DNA of 64,000 bases from contig CM049315.1 in assembly GCA_026874595.1 (NCBI GenBank), positions 70,441,916 to 70,505,915 of the forward strand, in the 5' to 3' direction. Under the pieces are notes generated by a model, which saw nothing but the letters and a program-made list of their open reading frames with translations, ran no database searches and had not been told where the DNA came from. The position numbers and the translations under genes were made by a program. Of the stretch, positions 34,749-46,105 are shown piece after piece (positions within the stretch are counted from its first letter, which is position 1; every line of letters begins with the position of its first letter). The stretch comes from Sipunculus nudus. Its lineage: Eukaryota > Annelida > Sipuncula > Golfingiida > Sipunculidae.

Positions 34749-36339
34749 ACATGAAATTGATGTACGTGTTACATATTTCACATATTGCTGATTCCCTGCT
34801 GATTTATTGCTTAGTATTAATCGCAAACAGTATTATTGCGAACCAAACATTTGGGATTGATTTGTGTGGGTAGTAAAAAAAGATAAAAACAGCCTTGTTG
34901 ATCCTGTTACAGGAACAACTATGACCCGTTAACTATTCCAGACGCTTGGTGCACTCCGAGGAGCATTAGAAAACTTTGTCTGAATATCTTTTGAGTTTAC
35001 CTGAATATAGGCGGGAATAGGTCAGCTTTAATTGTAATTTTCACAAAATGATGGAAATAGTATAACAGAAAAATATGCTGCCCTGACAAAAAAGACAACA
35101 CATCTGCACGTGCACAGGGTCATACTGATTCGGTCCGTAAAAATGGTAAGTGTGTACATGTAAATGGCGTCTGGCGAGTTCAAATACATGTATCTTTACG
35201 AACCCCGTAGGTTAATGTCTGATAATCGGGACCAAGCACCTCAAGATTTAGATACCACTACCACAGATGATAATATCAGGAATAACTATCAGGTCTGCAA
35301 CGACAAGAAGCTGCTCGTGCTCAGAAAACCAGAATGCCACAGCAGTTGGTTATAAGATACACTTAGAAGGTATTCGAATAATATTGAGATGGGCAGTGGA
35401 ATACGTAATTTAAGGAAAACTGTTTCAAGGGACCATATATATGTATGCAGGTAAAGTCAACATGGATTGATCTAGAACATGGTTGAAATTATGTATTATA
35501 TTTAAATCCTAAGGCACAGCAATGCCTAAAAGACAGTCAGTGTGAAAATCGGAAATACTTATTTTCCTGCTACAGTCCTATATTATATAAATTCTTTGGT
35601 GAAACCGTTGACCATGCATGCAACTACGGAGGCCGATGATGCTGTGTCAGAGATTAAGTGTTAAATTGGGCAATCTGCTCCGCTCTTCTTGAATTCGATA
35701 AACAATATAAGATCTCTGGTGAAGGTTCCCTCCTTAATATAGAAACACTCTACTGCATGATCATACTCTTTATTACATACCTGTTATACACGTTGGTAAT
35801 ATCGTTGGTAATATCAGGGGATTAAAGACATCGAAATTCAAAAACATGTTGAAATCAATAGTCAATTCATGAATCAAAACACCTGTAATAACACGGTAGT
35901 ATAATCGCATGATAAAAGCCTCAAACGTTTTCTTCCCAACGTTTCTCTGTGCATACGATATGAAAATCTTGATATAAATAATGCCTCCTGTATGGGGAGT
36001 AGGTTTATAATATGCAATTTAAAGAGAAATATTTTTCTTTATTTCACGTAAAAAATATTAGGATTTTACTGCTCCACAAATATTATTTCATTAAACGTCT
36101 TTGCATAATGTGGTTAAAACTTAGTGGGGCTTAGCTTTACTATTTATATTTCACAAGTTAAAACTTAAATAAACTGCACGGTCCATACATTCAATTGTAT
36201 GTTACATGTTGATTCATGTGTTTCCAAGTTAACCAGTCACAATATAACAACAAATAATTTTTTTAGAACACATTCAAAGACGAAGAAAATCGATCCAATA
36301 TCATTAAGTTTCAAGAGACAATTTCAGTATATAGCACTA
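34749..36339. other. No gene recognised
   Basis: A 63-codon open frame (35164-35355, +) lies just after an ATG|GTAAGT-like sequence but has no recognisable domain. Otherwise AT-rich intergenic DNA. Confidence 0.35.
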
Positions 36340-36625
36340 TCTCTATGTTAAGACTGCAGTGGTGGCCATCTTGGATTCCTCGTGGTCACAGGGTGCATAA
36401 AAATAAATATAACCTGCATTCATTCATCAGCTTAAGTGCAAATAAAATGAAAGCAAGCACTATACCTTATACAATTTCTAAGAAAACGTCGTTCTGTTAC
36501 ATGTGCAAGTACACTATATCCCCAACACTCAAAAATTCCCAAGGGTGAAGGCGGCCATCTTGGATTTACGGTGTTAGAGGGATATGAAAATTTGTTACCT
36601 AACATTTTCCATTAGTTCATATCCT
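36340..36625 (+). repeat. Dispersed repeat with GGCGGCCATCTTGGAT block, copy 2
   Basis: Opposite orientation to 33590-33780. The GGCCATCTTGGATT block occurs twice within it (36364 and 36552). Confidence 0.4.
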
Positions 36626-37674
36626 GTACATGCTAAATCAGTCATTTTCGCAATCTGGCCATCATTTTCCTACGGATATACATCTTCGTCTACACTATAT
36701 ACTATCACTGACATAGTGTTGGCATATTTTCTTATAAATTCTAATGAAACGACAAAATAGTTCACGTAGAAATTACGCCAGAACACTCGGCCCTTACCAA
36801 CTCCTCCGATAGAAATCCCTTCCCCCTAGCGAAGTCGCTTGGACCTGTCCCCCATCTAAATAACGGCTTCACTGCTGGTTAAACAAATAGAAGGGTGTGT
36901 TTACTTGGATTATTATCTTTAATTTGACTCTCAACCAATATAAAAAAGACTCTGTGGATTGGCTTCTCTATTTCTTTATTAATTCAAGCTTTGTATATCA
37001 CCCGACACTTTCATTCTTCTAAGATTTCCTTTGCTTATAAAAGCAGCCGCTTACAGTTTGAAAACAAATATCCGAAGAAAATTAGTTACAGTTAAAAGAC
37101 ACATACCTTTATATCAATGATGCGCTCATGAAAAAAAAACATTTTGAAAAACATATCTTCACCACATACAGTTACAATTTTGAAAATGTTTCGTCGATGG
37201 AAACCTTTGCCCATGCTGTAGTAAGATTATATTCCGCCGGTGAACATGCAGTTAGTGAAACCTTCAGACATTGACTTATCAATAGGTTTGGCATGATGGT
37301 AGATATTTGTAGCTAAATGTATAATAATGTATATGAAAATCATAGATATAGTTTAAAAAAATTGTTAAATAAATAATTTTATATACTTAGAGTGCGCTTT
37401 TAATGATTTTTGTACATAAAAAGAGAATAATTGCAAAATTTGATAATGGAAACATTACATAGAAACATTGTATCTTAAAAGTAAAAATAAAAGTCCTAGG
37501 CAAAAGGATTTTACTCACACATTACACATTTGTTGGATTTAAGAAATAATGCTTGTTCCCTTATCTTTTTAAAATGAAAATCTGACAGTAATAGTGTTTT
37601 TTTATCCCGGCCATTCCCTTGTAAATAATTTACTTAGTGTATACATAATTATAAAATGACAATGACGCAATTCA
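36626..37674. other. No gene recognised
   Basis: AT-rich intergenic sequence without supported features. Confidence 0.4.
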
Positions 37675-37975
37675 TACATGAATTATGCTAGCATTCCATA
37701 TACGCGTATGCGGTACGTATGCGTATTCAGCTAGAAAATGGACGCCAGTGGCATCATTAATACGAAGGTATACGCGGTGCGTATGCAACAAAACTGGGGA
37801 TATAGTAAAGCGCTGCAGGAGTCGAGATGTCAAGAGGAATACCCTATCACTGACGTCATAGTGTGGAATTTCCCCGCCCGTTACCATGAGTATGCGTATT
37901 CAATCCCTGCAATGAGCGATCGAAACGTGCTGCATACGCATACGTACCACATACTCATAATGTGGTTATAATTTT
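37675..37975. mobile_element. MITE-like element with GGTACGTATGCGTAT ends
   Basis: About 300 bp. GCGGTACGTATGCGTATTCAG near the left end matches the complement of GCATACGCATACGTACCAC near the right end. Further ACGTATGC-type blocks lie inside. Its base composition is less AT-rich than its surroundings. Open frames on both strands (71-77 codons) have no recognisable domain. Confidence 0.5.
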
Positions 37976-38276
37976 GGTTGCGAGGGTTTCAAATTCGGGA
38001 TGACAAAGTAATCGCGAAAATAAAACCGTCGTGAATAAGACGCCATATCTGCACGGATAAAAAGTAATTATGTAGCCTCAATTGCATTCCAAAATATAAG
38101 CATATACTTTTGATAATAACGTAATCAAAAGCTTGATAATTAAAACAATATCAATTATTTTGTATATCCGCCTCTATTGCACAAAGAATTTCCATCTGTT
38201 ACATGATCCCTAAGCTCTTCTAGCAGTTGTACCGATTTTGCCTGCATAATTCGTAATCGTTATAAAAAACTGCACA

Positions 38277-38565
38277 TTAGGCCAATAATAAAAAGGTATG
38301 GTTCTCAAGCACTTTTTTCAGAAATCAGTGCGGGCGAGCGATTTTTTATTTTTTACCTTTTTTATATGTTTTGAAAAAAATGTCATATGATCAGGGAAAA
38401 TCACGATAATTATTTTTTTTGTTAAACGGCTAAAAGCACTACATAACAAAGGAAATCTGACCATTATTTTATCTTCTTGGAAGATGAAAATCAAAATCAT
38501 TTTTTTAATGCGGGGGTTAAAATTGACGCGGGCGGTGACTGAGAACCATACCTTTTTTTGCCTTA
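38277..38565 (+). mobile_element. MITE family M1, copy 3
   Basis: TTAGGCC ... AAGGTATGGTTCTCAAGCAC at the left; GGTGACTGAGAACCATACC ... GCCTTA at the right. It lies just beyond the polyadenylation signal of the SH3BGRL gene. Confidence 0.8.
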
Positions 38566-38570
38566 TGTAC

Positions 38571-38576
38571 TTTATT
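38571..38576 (-). promoter_or_regulatory. Candidate polyadenylation signal of SH3BGRL
   Basis: AATAAA on the minus strand, 116 bases after the stop codon. The expected cleavage zone 10-30 bases further on falls within MITE copy 3. Confidence 0.55.
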
Positions 38577-38691
38577 GTATGGAAACACTGAAGAAGTGAA
38601 AATCGCGAATATTAGACCTCAAGAATATGAAGCCAAACTCATTATTTGAAATTCCTCTTTTATACAATTTTTTTTATGGCAAGTGAACTGA

Positions 38692-38844
38692 CTACTGTTG
38701 GAAGGTGACCTCGTGGACTGAGCCCTCCAGTGTGACGTCACGGTGGTACTTCCGGGCGTACTCCACCTCGTGCGGAGGAATATCAAGGTTTAAGTATTCG
38801 AACAGGTGTTCATTTTCCAAAGCATCGAAAAACGTTTCATAGTC
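38692..38844 (-). CDS. SH3BGRL-like protein, exon 4 (terminal)
   Basis: It starts after TTTTGCAG and ends at TAG (38692-38694). It encodes residues 78-127, beginning DYETFFDALENEHLFEYLNL, which matches the end of the thioredoxin-like fold in the SH3BGR family (GDYDAFFEA-type motif). The charged C-terminal tail is longer than in the shortest vertebrate family members. Confidence 0.93.
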   Translation of the reverse strand, partial: DYETFFDALENEHLFEYLNLDIPPHEVEYARKYHRDVTLEGSVHEVTFQQ

Positions 38845-39767
38845 CTGCAAAAGATAATATATGACAAATAATGATGATAAACAGACCCTTTTATTTTCTT
38901 ACCTTTTTTTTACAGTTAGTAGATATACAAACCGAACTCGTGGCAATTAGTAACATGAAGTGTGTTTTCAATGAGCCGCTAATAACCATGGTCAGTTTTT
39001 ACTTTGCATATTTTAGATATGCATGATATTTTAGATGTGCATGAGAAGAGTTTTGGGCAAGGCCTTCTGTCAGTAATACTTAGTATGTGTCAAGTTTAAC
39101 ACATGGTGTACAGCTCTATACTTGAGGCTTAAATATTATGAAATATCTGCAGAAGAAAATTTGAACTAGTGCAAATAAATTGTCTTCTGTAAAATTCAAA
39201 AGCAGGTGATTGTATATTTGTTTTATCACTTGTGTTTGACAAAAACGTGAATTGTTTTTATGTTTATTGTGGTTGCCTTTCTGTTCGCGAGGGTTTAACA
39301 TTCGCGAAAATCGCAAATAAGGAATTATCGCGAAAACAAATTATTCGTGAAATAAGAAGTCACATCGTGGAGGTCATATAATATTGATAATTAATACAAA
39401 TAATAACAGACCTTGTATGTCCAAGGATTGATATTTTGAATTACATCAGATCGTTCAAAATATCTGCCATTAATCACAATAATTTCATCTCATTCGGTGT
39501 TCCCTTTTGCCCCGTCCAACTATTAAGATTTTGCGCACATATTTTTGATATAATTAATTCAATAATGTGTTTCTATGTGCAGGTTTTTAATTTGGTGGGT
39601 AGGGAAAGTTGAACCCACGCTGAACACTGAAAAGCTGGACATTTTAACCCCGAAAATAAGCCAATCACAGTATGTTTGCGAAGCGAAACAATGCAAACAA
39701 AATGCACCTGTCGAATAAAGGATTAATACTGATTTCTGTTATACAGAAGACTTAACCAGCTTCACTT

Positions 39768-40140
39768 TTGCCTCCGCCAAGTGGGTATGCGTATATTCCC
39801 ATTCGTGTGTGTGTATGTTTGTTCACGACATAACTCGCGCAGTAATGAACGATATCCTATGAAATTTTAAGGGCACCTCTGAAATGGACCAATGACGAAT
39901 CGATTAGATTTTGGTTTGGGTCCGGCTCATGATCCGAATCCAGGAAGACTTCTAGTAATATTCACAAATGTGCAGATACATATGCCGGATTGAACATGGG
40001 AATATGGGCCGAACAAGTGAATGCAAACACTTGGGCCAATAATTGAATGAAAACACGGGTTGCGCGGTATCCCACATTAAGGACCGCCCATGCACATGGA
40101 GGAGGCATGCATTCCTGAGAATGCATATATCTAGTTAGTC
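39768..40140 (+). repeat. Dispersed repeat family R1, copy D
   Basis: The most complete copy, inside SH3BGRL intron 3. It ends in CATTCCTGAGAATGCATATATCTAGTT, where GCATTC/GAATGC forms a small terminal hairpin. Confidence 0.65.
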
Positions 40141-40226
40141 ATAAAATGATGCCAAAATGTTAGAACCCATTGAGAGAGAGAGAGGGAGAGAGAGAGAGTG
40201 TAGGTGTGTGTCATGTGACCACTTAC

Positions 40227-40352
40227 CCCAACATGTTCTGGTCCATGAAAAATCTGAGGTGGTAAGGCAACCAGGTCGTCATCCGTCAGCTTCAGTTTAT
40301 TTTGCATAAAATCTTTGTCGTCGAAATGCTTGGGATCAGAGATGTCTATCTC
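40227..40352 (-). CDS. SH3BGRL-like protein, exon 3
   Basis: 126 bp, phase 0 at both ends, acceptor CTGACAG and donor GTAAGT. It encodes residues 36-77, including the family hallmark PPQIF (66-70) before the GDY motif that spans the next junction. In vertebrate SH3BGRL the PLPPQIF segment is the proline-rich motif giving the family its SH3-binding name; here it reads ALPPQIF. Confidence 0.95.
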
Positions 40353-40855
40353 CTGTCAGAACACCAACAATATACTTCACCAGTGACATACTCGTTAACT
40401 AATTAACATAAATTTTATTTAGTATATAGAAATATTGGGAAAGTATTTGTATCTCCTCAGGTTTCTGAATTGTGAAAGGATTTCAGTGGCAATGATATTA
40501 AAATTAAAATTGGCATAGATTCAATGGTTTTCGAACAAAATCACTTGTGGTTTTCATTTCAGAATATATAAAATAGCAGTCTGTGAATTATTCTGGAAAA
40601 GATAGACATGTATATGTAACTTTTTAGGGAAAATAAAATGGAAATATTCATTTAACGTTTTAATTATAATGAATTAAAATCATTCTGTCAGTATAGATGA
40701 TATCAAAGTCTAAACTGATTTCGCAGGGCCTTATTTTTTTTATTCGATCCAGTAAAGACACAGTATATACACAGAGCTGTGTTTTTACTGCGAGACTTCT
40801 CTTCCAGTTATAATATACAGTGATTAGGATTCGAAGAAAGATATTTATGATGTAC

Positions 40856-40915
40856 CTCGTAATCGATGTTTTTGGTCTCCAATATTCTTTTAATATGTTC
40901 CTGTTTGAGTCTCAT
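40856..40915 (-). CDS. SH3BGRL-like protein, exon 2
   Basis: 60 bp, phase 0, acceptor TTTCCAG and donor GAG|GTACAT. It encodes residues 16-35 (MRLKQEHIKRILETKNIDYE), the first helix and second strand of the glutaredoxin-like fold. The family's usual KKxQQ...LEAKxIxFE pattern is recognisable. Confidence 0.93.
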
Positions 40916-41076
40916 CTGGAAATGTAAAGGAATGTTGGTAAGACAACCGGTAATTTTGAGTTCATGATAAATACGCTAGCTTCATATGTGAAAACATACA
41001 CACGCTTTTTCACCCACAGAAACGCTCTCTCTCATTATCATTATTATCATTAATATTAAAAATATTTTAATCATTA

Positions 41077-41080
<4 letters not shown>

Positions 41081-41116
<36 letters not shown>
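41081..41116. repeat. (ATA)n microsatellite
   Basis: Trinucleotide array in SH3BGRL intron 1. Confidence 0.95.
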
Positions 41117-41117
<1 letters not shown>

Positions 41118-41518
41118 GTTATCATATTTATCATTATTATTATTCATTACCATCAATGTATTTAAACAAGATTAAGAATCCTCGACGTATATATTTCGTT
41201 GACAAAATGAGAGTCATAAACTGACTTTCATTTTCTGTCTATACATAGTCAAGATAACCAAAACTTCATAACATTAAGACTACTTAATCCGCTTTTTTAA
41301 TAGTTCAATAACATGGGTCATTTGTAAATGGAAATGTGCGGTCAGATAAAAACTAAATCCTCATTGATTTCCTTCGGGATTATTTGATTAAAACAAGGAT
41401 TAAATGCGTTATTTTCTGTCACTGGGCCTTAAAAAGGGTACCGTTATCAAATGCTTTAGACGCATCTTATAATAGTTGCCTAAATAATGGATGGACAATA
41501 CATATCTATAACACTTAC

Positions 41519-41563
41519 CAATAAATTTCCTGAGGTTCTCGAGACGAAAAGTTTGATCACCAT
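41519..41563 (-). CDS. SH3BGRL-like protein, exon 1
   Basis: First exon of a complete four-exon gene (41519-41563, 40856-40915, 40227-40352, 38692-38844) for 127 aa. ATG at 41563 has a good context (ATCACCATGG). The product starts MVIKLFVSRTSGN, as in vertebrate MVIRVYIASSSG. The donor is TTG|GTAAGT. All four exons join in phase 0. The family is a small cytosolic glutaredoxin-like fold that lacks the redox CXXC. I see no Cys in this protein, so no oxidoreductase activity is expected; it is a protein-interaction module. No lesions are seen. Confidence 0.95.
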
Positions 41564-41897
41564 GGTGATGGCGCGTGTGGAACTAAGCAGACGACCGTAG
41601 AGTTTCCGCTCCCAAAGGGCGGTGCCCCCTATCAAACGCGCGGGCAAAACGTGTCAACAAGCAAACATGGACCGCGAGAAACTGTATCCAATCTTGGTTC
41701 GGAACCCCTTTCTGTGGATTTACTTCTGTTTTGAACTTGTTTATAGAAACCAGAAGCTGACGCACGAGCTAAGTGCTCTGTTGATACTAGTAATCGTTCT
41801 AGGTCGGCACCGTTTGTGATATCGCAGTTGGTATGTGTATAAGCTAGCAAGGGTGTAGGTGGGCTGAGTCTATCTAGCTCCTAGAACTAAAGGACGC

Positions 41898-41906
41898 TAT
41901 AAATAG
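41898..41906 (+). promoter_or_regulatory. TATA box of a putative divergent promoter
   Basis: CGCTATAAATAGTGACTCGCG is close to a consensus TATA element and lies about 335 bases upstream of the SH3BGRL start codon, pointing the opposite way. About 60 bases further, GGTGTCAGGCAG|GTTAAG resembles the donor end of a non-coding first exon. No coding exon of such a + strand gene is evident in the window. Confidence 0.35.
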
Positions 41907-41969
41907 TGACTCGCGCATCTGCTGTTCGGGGAAGTTGCTTCGGGGGTCTCGGGTGTCAGGCAGGTTAAG

Positions 41970-42650
41970 TTACTCGGTAGGTTTTGCCGGTCGGATAGCG
42001 TTGCACGCTCATAAATTTGAAGCAATTTACCCGCTGTCAAGTGAAGCATGATGTCTTGATACCTGCACTCAGTTACCCCCCATAACTCATGTTCGCTTTA
42101 CTGTTGACTGAAGAGGTTTGTTAAGGGTGGATTCATCACGTTGTTGATGCACTTTTGGTAATAATATTGTGCAAAGTTAGCATTAAATGTCTTTTCTTTT
42201 TATTTATGATTATCATCAATCATAAATATTTAAAATCATCAGAGTGTTTTCATTTTCTTATTCCGATAACTAAATTCACTGTGAACATAGATATACTTGT
42301 TCCGTCAAGGCTTTAGAGATGTTATTTACAGCTGTACAGACGGCAATGTTAGGAGTGGAAAGTAATGTAGATGTATTTTGTTTACAGATATTTCCCCTCT
42401 ACACCAATAGCAGCTTTCAGATATACTTGGGCCACAGGGTACAAGGTGTATTCGAGCCGATTAGCATTTTGAAATTAAAATATTTGGAATTGGAGATTTG
42501 GGGGAGCATTTTTATAATGATTAAAAATGCCTCAATGTGCCCTTTATATTCTGAAAATTGAAGACTAAGGTACCGAGTGATATTGGGAACACTGGACATC
42601 CCCTAATAAAAGTAGTAGAAGAAGTAGTCGTATTTACATTAGTATTGGCA
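41970..42650. other. No gene recognised
   Basis: An 80-codon + frame (42319-42561) lacks recognisable features. Confidence 0.35.
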
Positions 42651-42653
42651 ATT

Positions 42654-42664
42654 ATAATAATAAT

Positions 42665-42716
<52 letters not shown>
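42654..42716. repeat. (ATA)n microsatellite
   Basis: Abuts the 5' end of SINE copy 1. Confidence 0.95.
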
Positions 42717-42717
<1 letters not shown>

Positions 42718-42718
<1 letters not shown>

Positions 42719-43130
42719 CGGCTTCTGTGCCTCAGGGATAGAGCACAAGACTCAAAGCCGGGAGGTCGTGAGGTCTAATAATGAGATTTTAACGGTCGGC
42801 CAGGGTGAGCGTTCTACAGGCTTAATGGAAAGGCCGTGCCCCACAGTCGTGTATCACTAACAAACGAGTATGTCTTTAGGGGTTCCAGTAATGGGGTTGA
42901 TTACACACCCAGACCTAGCAGGTGCGGTAGACACCGGGCCTCGGTGACACCAGGATACAAAAATAATGTGAAAGGAAGCGAATGCTACCGCCCTGTAAAG
43001 TAATCCAAAACCAAAAGGGAAATCTGTAGATGTAATTACTTAGAATAAGAATTAGATAAGAGAGCATTAAAAAATGGAGACGGTTATCTCCACCAAAAAA
43101 AGTAAAAATAATAATAACAATAATATAATT
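42718..43130 (+). mobile_element. tRNA-derived SINE, copy 1
   Basis: About 375 bp plus an AATAAT-rich tail. The 5' part is tRNA-like (GCCTCAGGGATAGAGC A box). The B box is degraded (GAGGTCTAATAATG against GAGTTCGAATCTC in copy 2). Conserved downstream blocks are CGGTCGGCC, CAAACGAGTA, GACACCAGGATA and a terminal hairpin TGGAGACGGTTATCTCCA. Confidence 0.85.
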
Positions 43131-43679
43131 ATTATTAAATATTATAAAATTATTATTATAAAATTATAATTATTATAATATTGACGTGTTTGATTATCAC
43201 GTGCTTAGTGTTGCATTAAATAAATATCGATTACCCATTAATAAGTCAATAATTACCAAAGAAACTGCATACATGATATTGGATATGTGGGTACCATATA
43301 TCATAATACGTGTTTTTTTCTACCACATTTTTATGTATGATGTAACAGGATGAACAACATGGAGTTAAATAAAATTGAAGTCACAACAGACATTAACATG
43401 TAAATCCATGTATATAATGACGGCTCATTTGCGTAATATTGTACTTTGAAATTACAGTCTCAATTAATACGTCAATAAATGTATAAATGATCACGTTTAT
43501 TAATATAGTCGCAATATAATCTAGAGGTTGACTTATTACATGATGTTCATATTTTGAAGGATACTATTTCATTTCCATTTCCAAATATTACAAACGCTGA
43601 AATGCGTACAGCATCATGCACCCCCGATGTTTAGTTCATTCTGTCAAGTCAGGAGGAGCTGTTGAAAGTCAAGCAAAAG

Positions 43680-43812
43680 GAGTTATAGCCTCCCGTTTGT
43701 GTATGTTTGTGTGTTTGTATACAACAGGACTTACGCAATCATGAACGGAATCTCGTGAAATTTTAAGGGCATTTCGGGAACGAGGTAAGAAAAAATCGAT
43801 CAGATTTTTGTT

Positions 43813-43815
<3 letters not shown>
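43680..43815 (+). repeat. Dispersed repeat family R1, copy E (truncated)
   Basis: Only the first third of the repeat is present. It breaks off into a GA microsatellite. Confidence 0.55.

Positions 43816-43871
<56 letters not shown>
43816..43871. repeat. (GA)n microsatellite
   Basis: Pure GA array directly after repeat copy E. Confidence 0.95.
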
Positions 43872-43875
<4 letters not shown>

Positions 43876-44242
43876 GGAGAGAGACTTCGTCGTGGCAAAT
43901 TAATCAGATAAGGGATCAGTAGTGCTAAACATTAATCATATACATTCATATGCCAAGATAAATAAATGTCCAGTTGATCGTCTCCCATAACAAATATTCT
44001 ATAAAAATCTGAAATTTTTCCCTTGAACACAAGAACGTCATGTACCAAAAAAATTCTGACTGGTGGTTATAATGACCGTCATTTTTATATCATTGATGCA
44101 TGTAGGGGCGTCAACACAAGATATGTCCCCCCCCCCCCCCACACACACACTGTATATAGCAAGGGGGATGGTCAATGTAAACAAGTTAACATTCCCCCCT
44201 GCTATTTAGAGAATAATATTTATATATTGAAAATGAAACATA

Positions 44243-44586
44243 TTAAGGCCAAAATAAAAAAAGGTATGGTTCTCAGGCACTTTTTTTCAGAAATCAATGC
44301 TGGCAGGCGATTTTTTATTTTTAATTTTTTGCTATGTTTCGATAAAAAATGACAAATGATTAGGGAAAAGCATGATAATGACAGATTTATTTTGCTAAAC
44401 AAGTAAAAGCCCTAAATAAAAAAGGAAATTGTATGATTTTATCTCCTTGAAAGAAATGTCCGAGCGGTTGCAGCACAAAATTGGTAAGTTTCTAATGAAT
44501 ATCAAAATAAACATTTTTGATGCGGGGGTTTAAAATTGATGCGGGCCGTGCCTTGGAACCAAACCTTTTATTTTTTTTGGCCTAAT
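44243..44586 (+). mobile_element. MITE family M1, copy 4
   Basis: TTAAGGCC ... AAGGTATGGTTCTCAGGCAC at the left and GTGCCTTGGAACCAAACC ... GGCCTAATAA at the right. The interior contains GTCCGAGCGGTTGCAGCAC, seen in diverged form in copy 2. Confidence 0.8.
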
Positions 44587-44748
44587 AATTTTCTTTGGTT
44601 CCATTTCTGAGTTTATAAACTATGGTGTAGAAGTTACCTATAAGGAAAACATAAACCTTTATTTTTAAAACCTTAAACTTAAACCTTAAACTATAAATAA
44701 ATAATATATATTATATAATATATATATATAAATTATATATGTACAAGA

Positions 44749-44816
44749 AATGTCTATAAATTTCACATAATATTAAAACTTATCGTTGTCTAATAAATAT
44801 TTTCCTGACAAGACAA

Positions 44817-44853
<37 letters not shown>
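44749..44853. repeat. TA-anchored dispersed repeat
   Basis: A segment with AAGAAATGTCTATAAATTTC and ATCGTTGTCTAATAAATATT, followed by AAGACAAGAATAT and a TA array. It recurs at 54411-54488 without the long array. Poly-C (44.9 kb) lies downstream. Confidence 0.6.
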
Positions 44854-44857
<4 letters not shown>

Positions 44858-45255
44858 TATAAAAAAAGTTGTCCTAATTATAATTTTCCTTCCTTTTCCG
44901 AGCCCCCCCCCCCCCCCCCCAGAAGATAAATTGACGTGATTATGTGCATGAATGACGAAAAAAAACATAAATGCGGAAATATTGGGAGCTTGGCAAAATA
45001 TTTAGGCTATGTCATGCCGATGCCCGATGTTTGTCAGCTGCTGTGCATAAAATTGTCGAAGTCACCGCTTGTTGGAAATGCGGCTAATCTGTCTAATCCT
45101 GTCGAAATCTCATAGGTTTCCTCTGAATGGCACATTGTGGTATTTTGCAGGCTGCCATATTTATATTTGTGTATAATGTTCCGAGAGTACGTGCAATAAC
45201 CCATGCTCTTCTCTTACAAAACCGTCATTATTAGTTATTTTAATAGCCTGCTATA

Positions 45256-45261
<6 letters not shown>

Positions 45262-45308
<47 letters not shown>

Positions 45309-45323
45309 TATATATATATATAT
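45262..45323. repeat. (TA)n array left of the solo LTR
   Basis: Interrupted TA array ending exactly at the LTR-like element. Confidence 0.9.
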
Positions 45324-45988
45324 TGTTACGGAACTTAATAACAACAGATCACGTTGTCGTGACGAGCAATAAATTTTGTTACGGAGATAAGAAAAAATCA
45401 GATTCTGTAACACTAGGCAGCATGAAATGTCTAGGGGACAGTGTCAGTGTCCTAACATTACAGTACACTAAATCAATACAATTACACAGTATAACAAATA
45501 AAATGTCCAATACCAGTGTCCGGATCCCACCATCTGTCACAGCTCAACAAGTCCTTTAAAACCAATAATTCACGTGGATAGTAAAAATCCAAACTGGCAA
45601 ACTGGAGACAGTCCGTATTAAGCCGTATTAAGTCAGTTAAATATCTGACACCACTGCAAAACTGACGAGAAGGTAACATTCTTAGAGCTCGCTGGTTTTC
45701 CCTTTCTGCCGGCTCCAAACACAGCCCCTAATTTATAGCTTCTCATCCGAAAATACTAGAAATGGAAAATTCCTAAAGAACAATACACACGTACATGAAC
45801 AGACCTGAACATCTAGAAGAAAGAACGCTGTGTCTCTACGCTTGAGACCCCACACGCGAGCCGGCCAAACTCACATGTCTCCCATACCAACGAACTATGC
45901 CTGCCTAACAGATACATGTAACACTCCTGCGCACAATAAACCAAGGCCTGCCTTACACGCATCAGAATGTCAACAGACACATGTAACA
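45324..45988 (-). mobile_element. Solo LTR (family LTR-3)
   Basis: 665 bp with TG...CA termini and matching inverted ends (TGTTAC / GTAACA), inserted in a TA array that continues on the right. On the minus strand it has a TATAAAT near 45735. A related, longer copy begins at 63451. No internal retroelement genes accompany it, so it is most likely a solo LTR. Confidence 0.6.
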
Positions 45989-46048
45989 ATATATATATAT
46001 AAACCAAGGCCTGCCTTTACACGCATCAGAATGTCAACAGACACATGT

Positions 46049-46064
<16 letters not shown>
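45938..46064. repeat. 63-bp tandem duplication at the solo LTR end
   Basis: The segment starting AAACCAAGGCCTGCC and ending GACACATGTAACAATATAT occurs twice in tandem (from 45938 and from 46001). The last 50 bases of the LTR plus flanking TA have been duplicated. Confidence 0.85.

Positions 46065-46102
<38 letters not shown>

Positions 46103-46105
<3 letters not shown>

Noticed and set aside
35164-35355. 63-codon ORF as a gene
   Set aside because: Short, with no homology or splice support.
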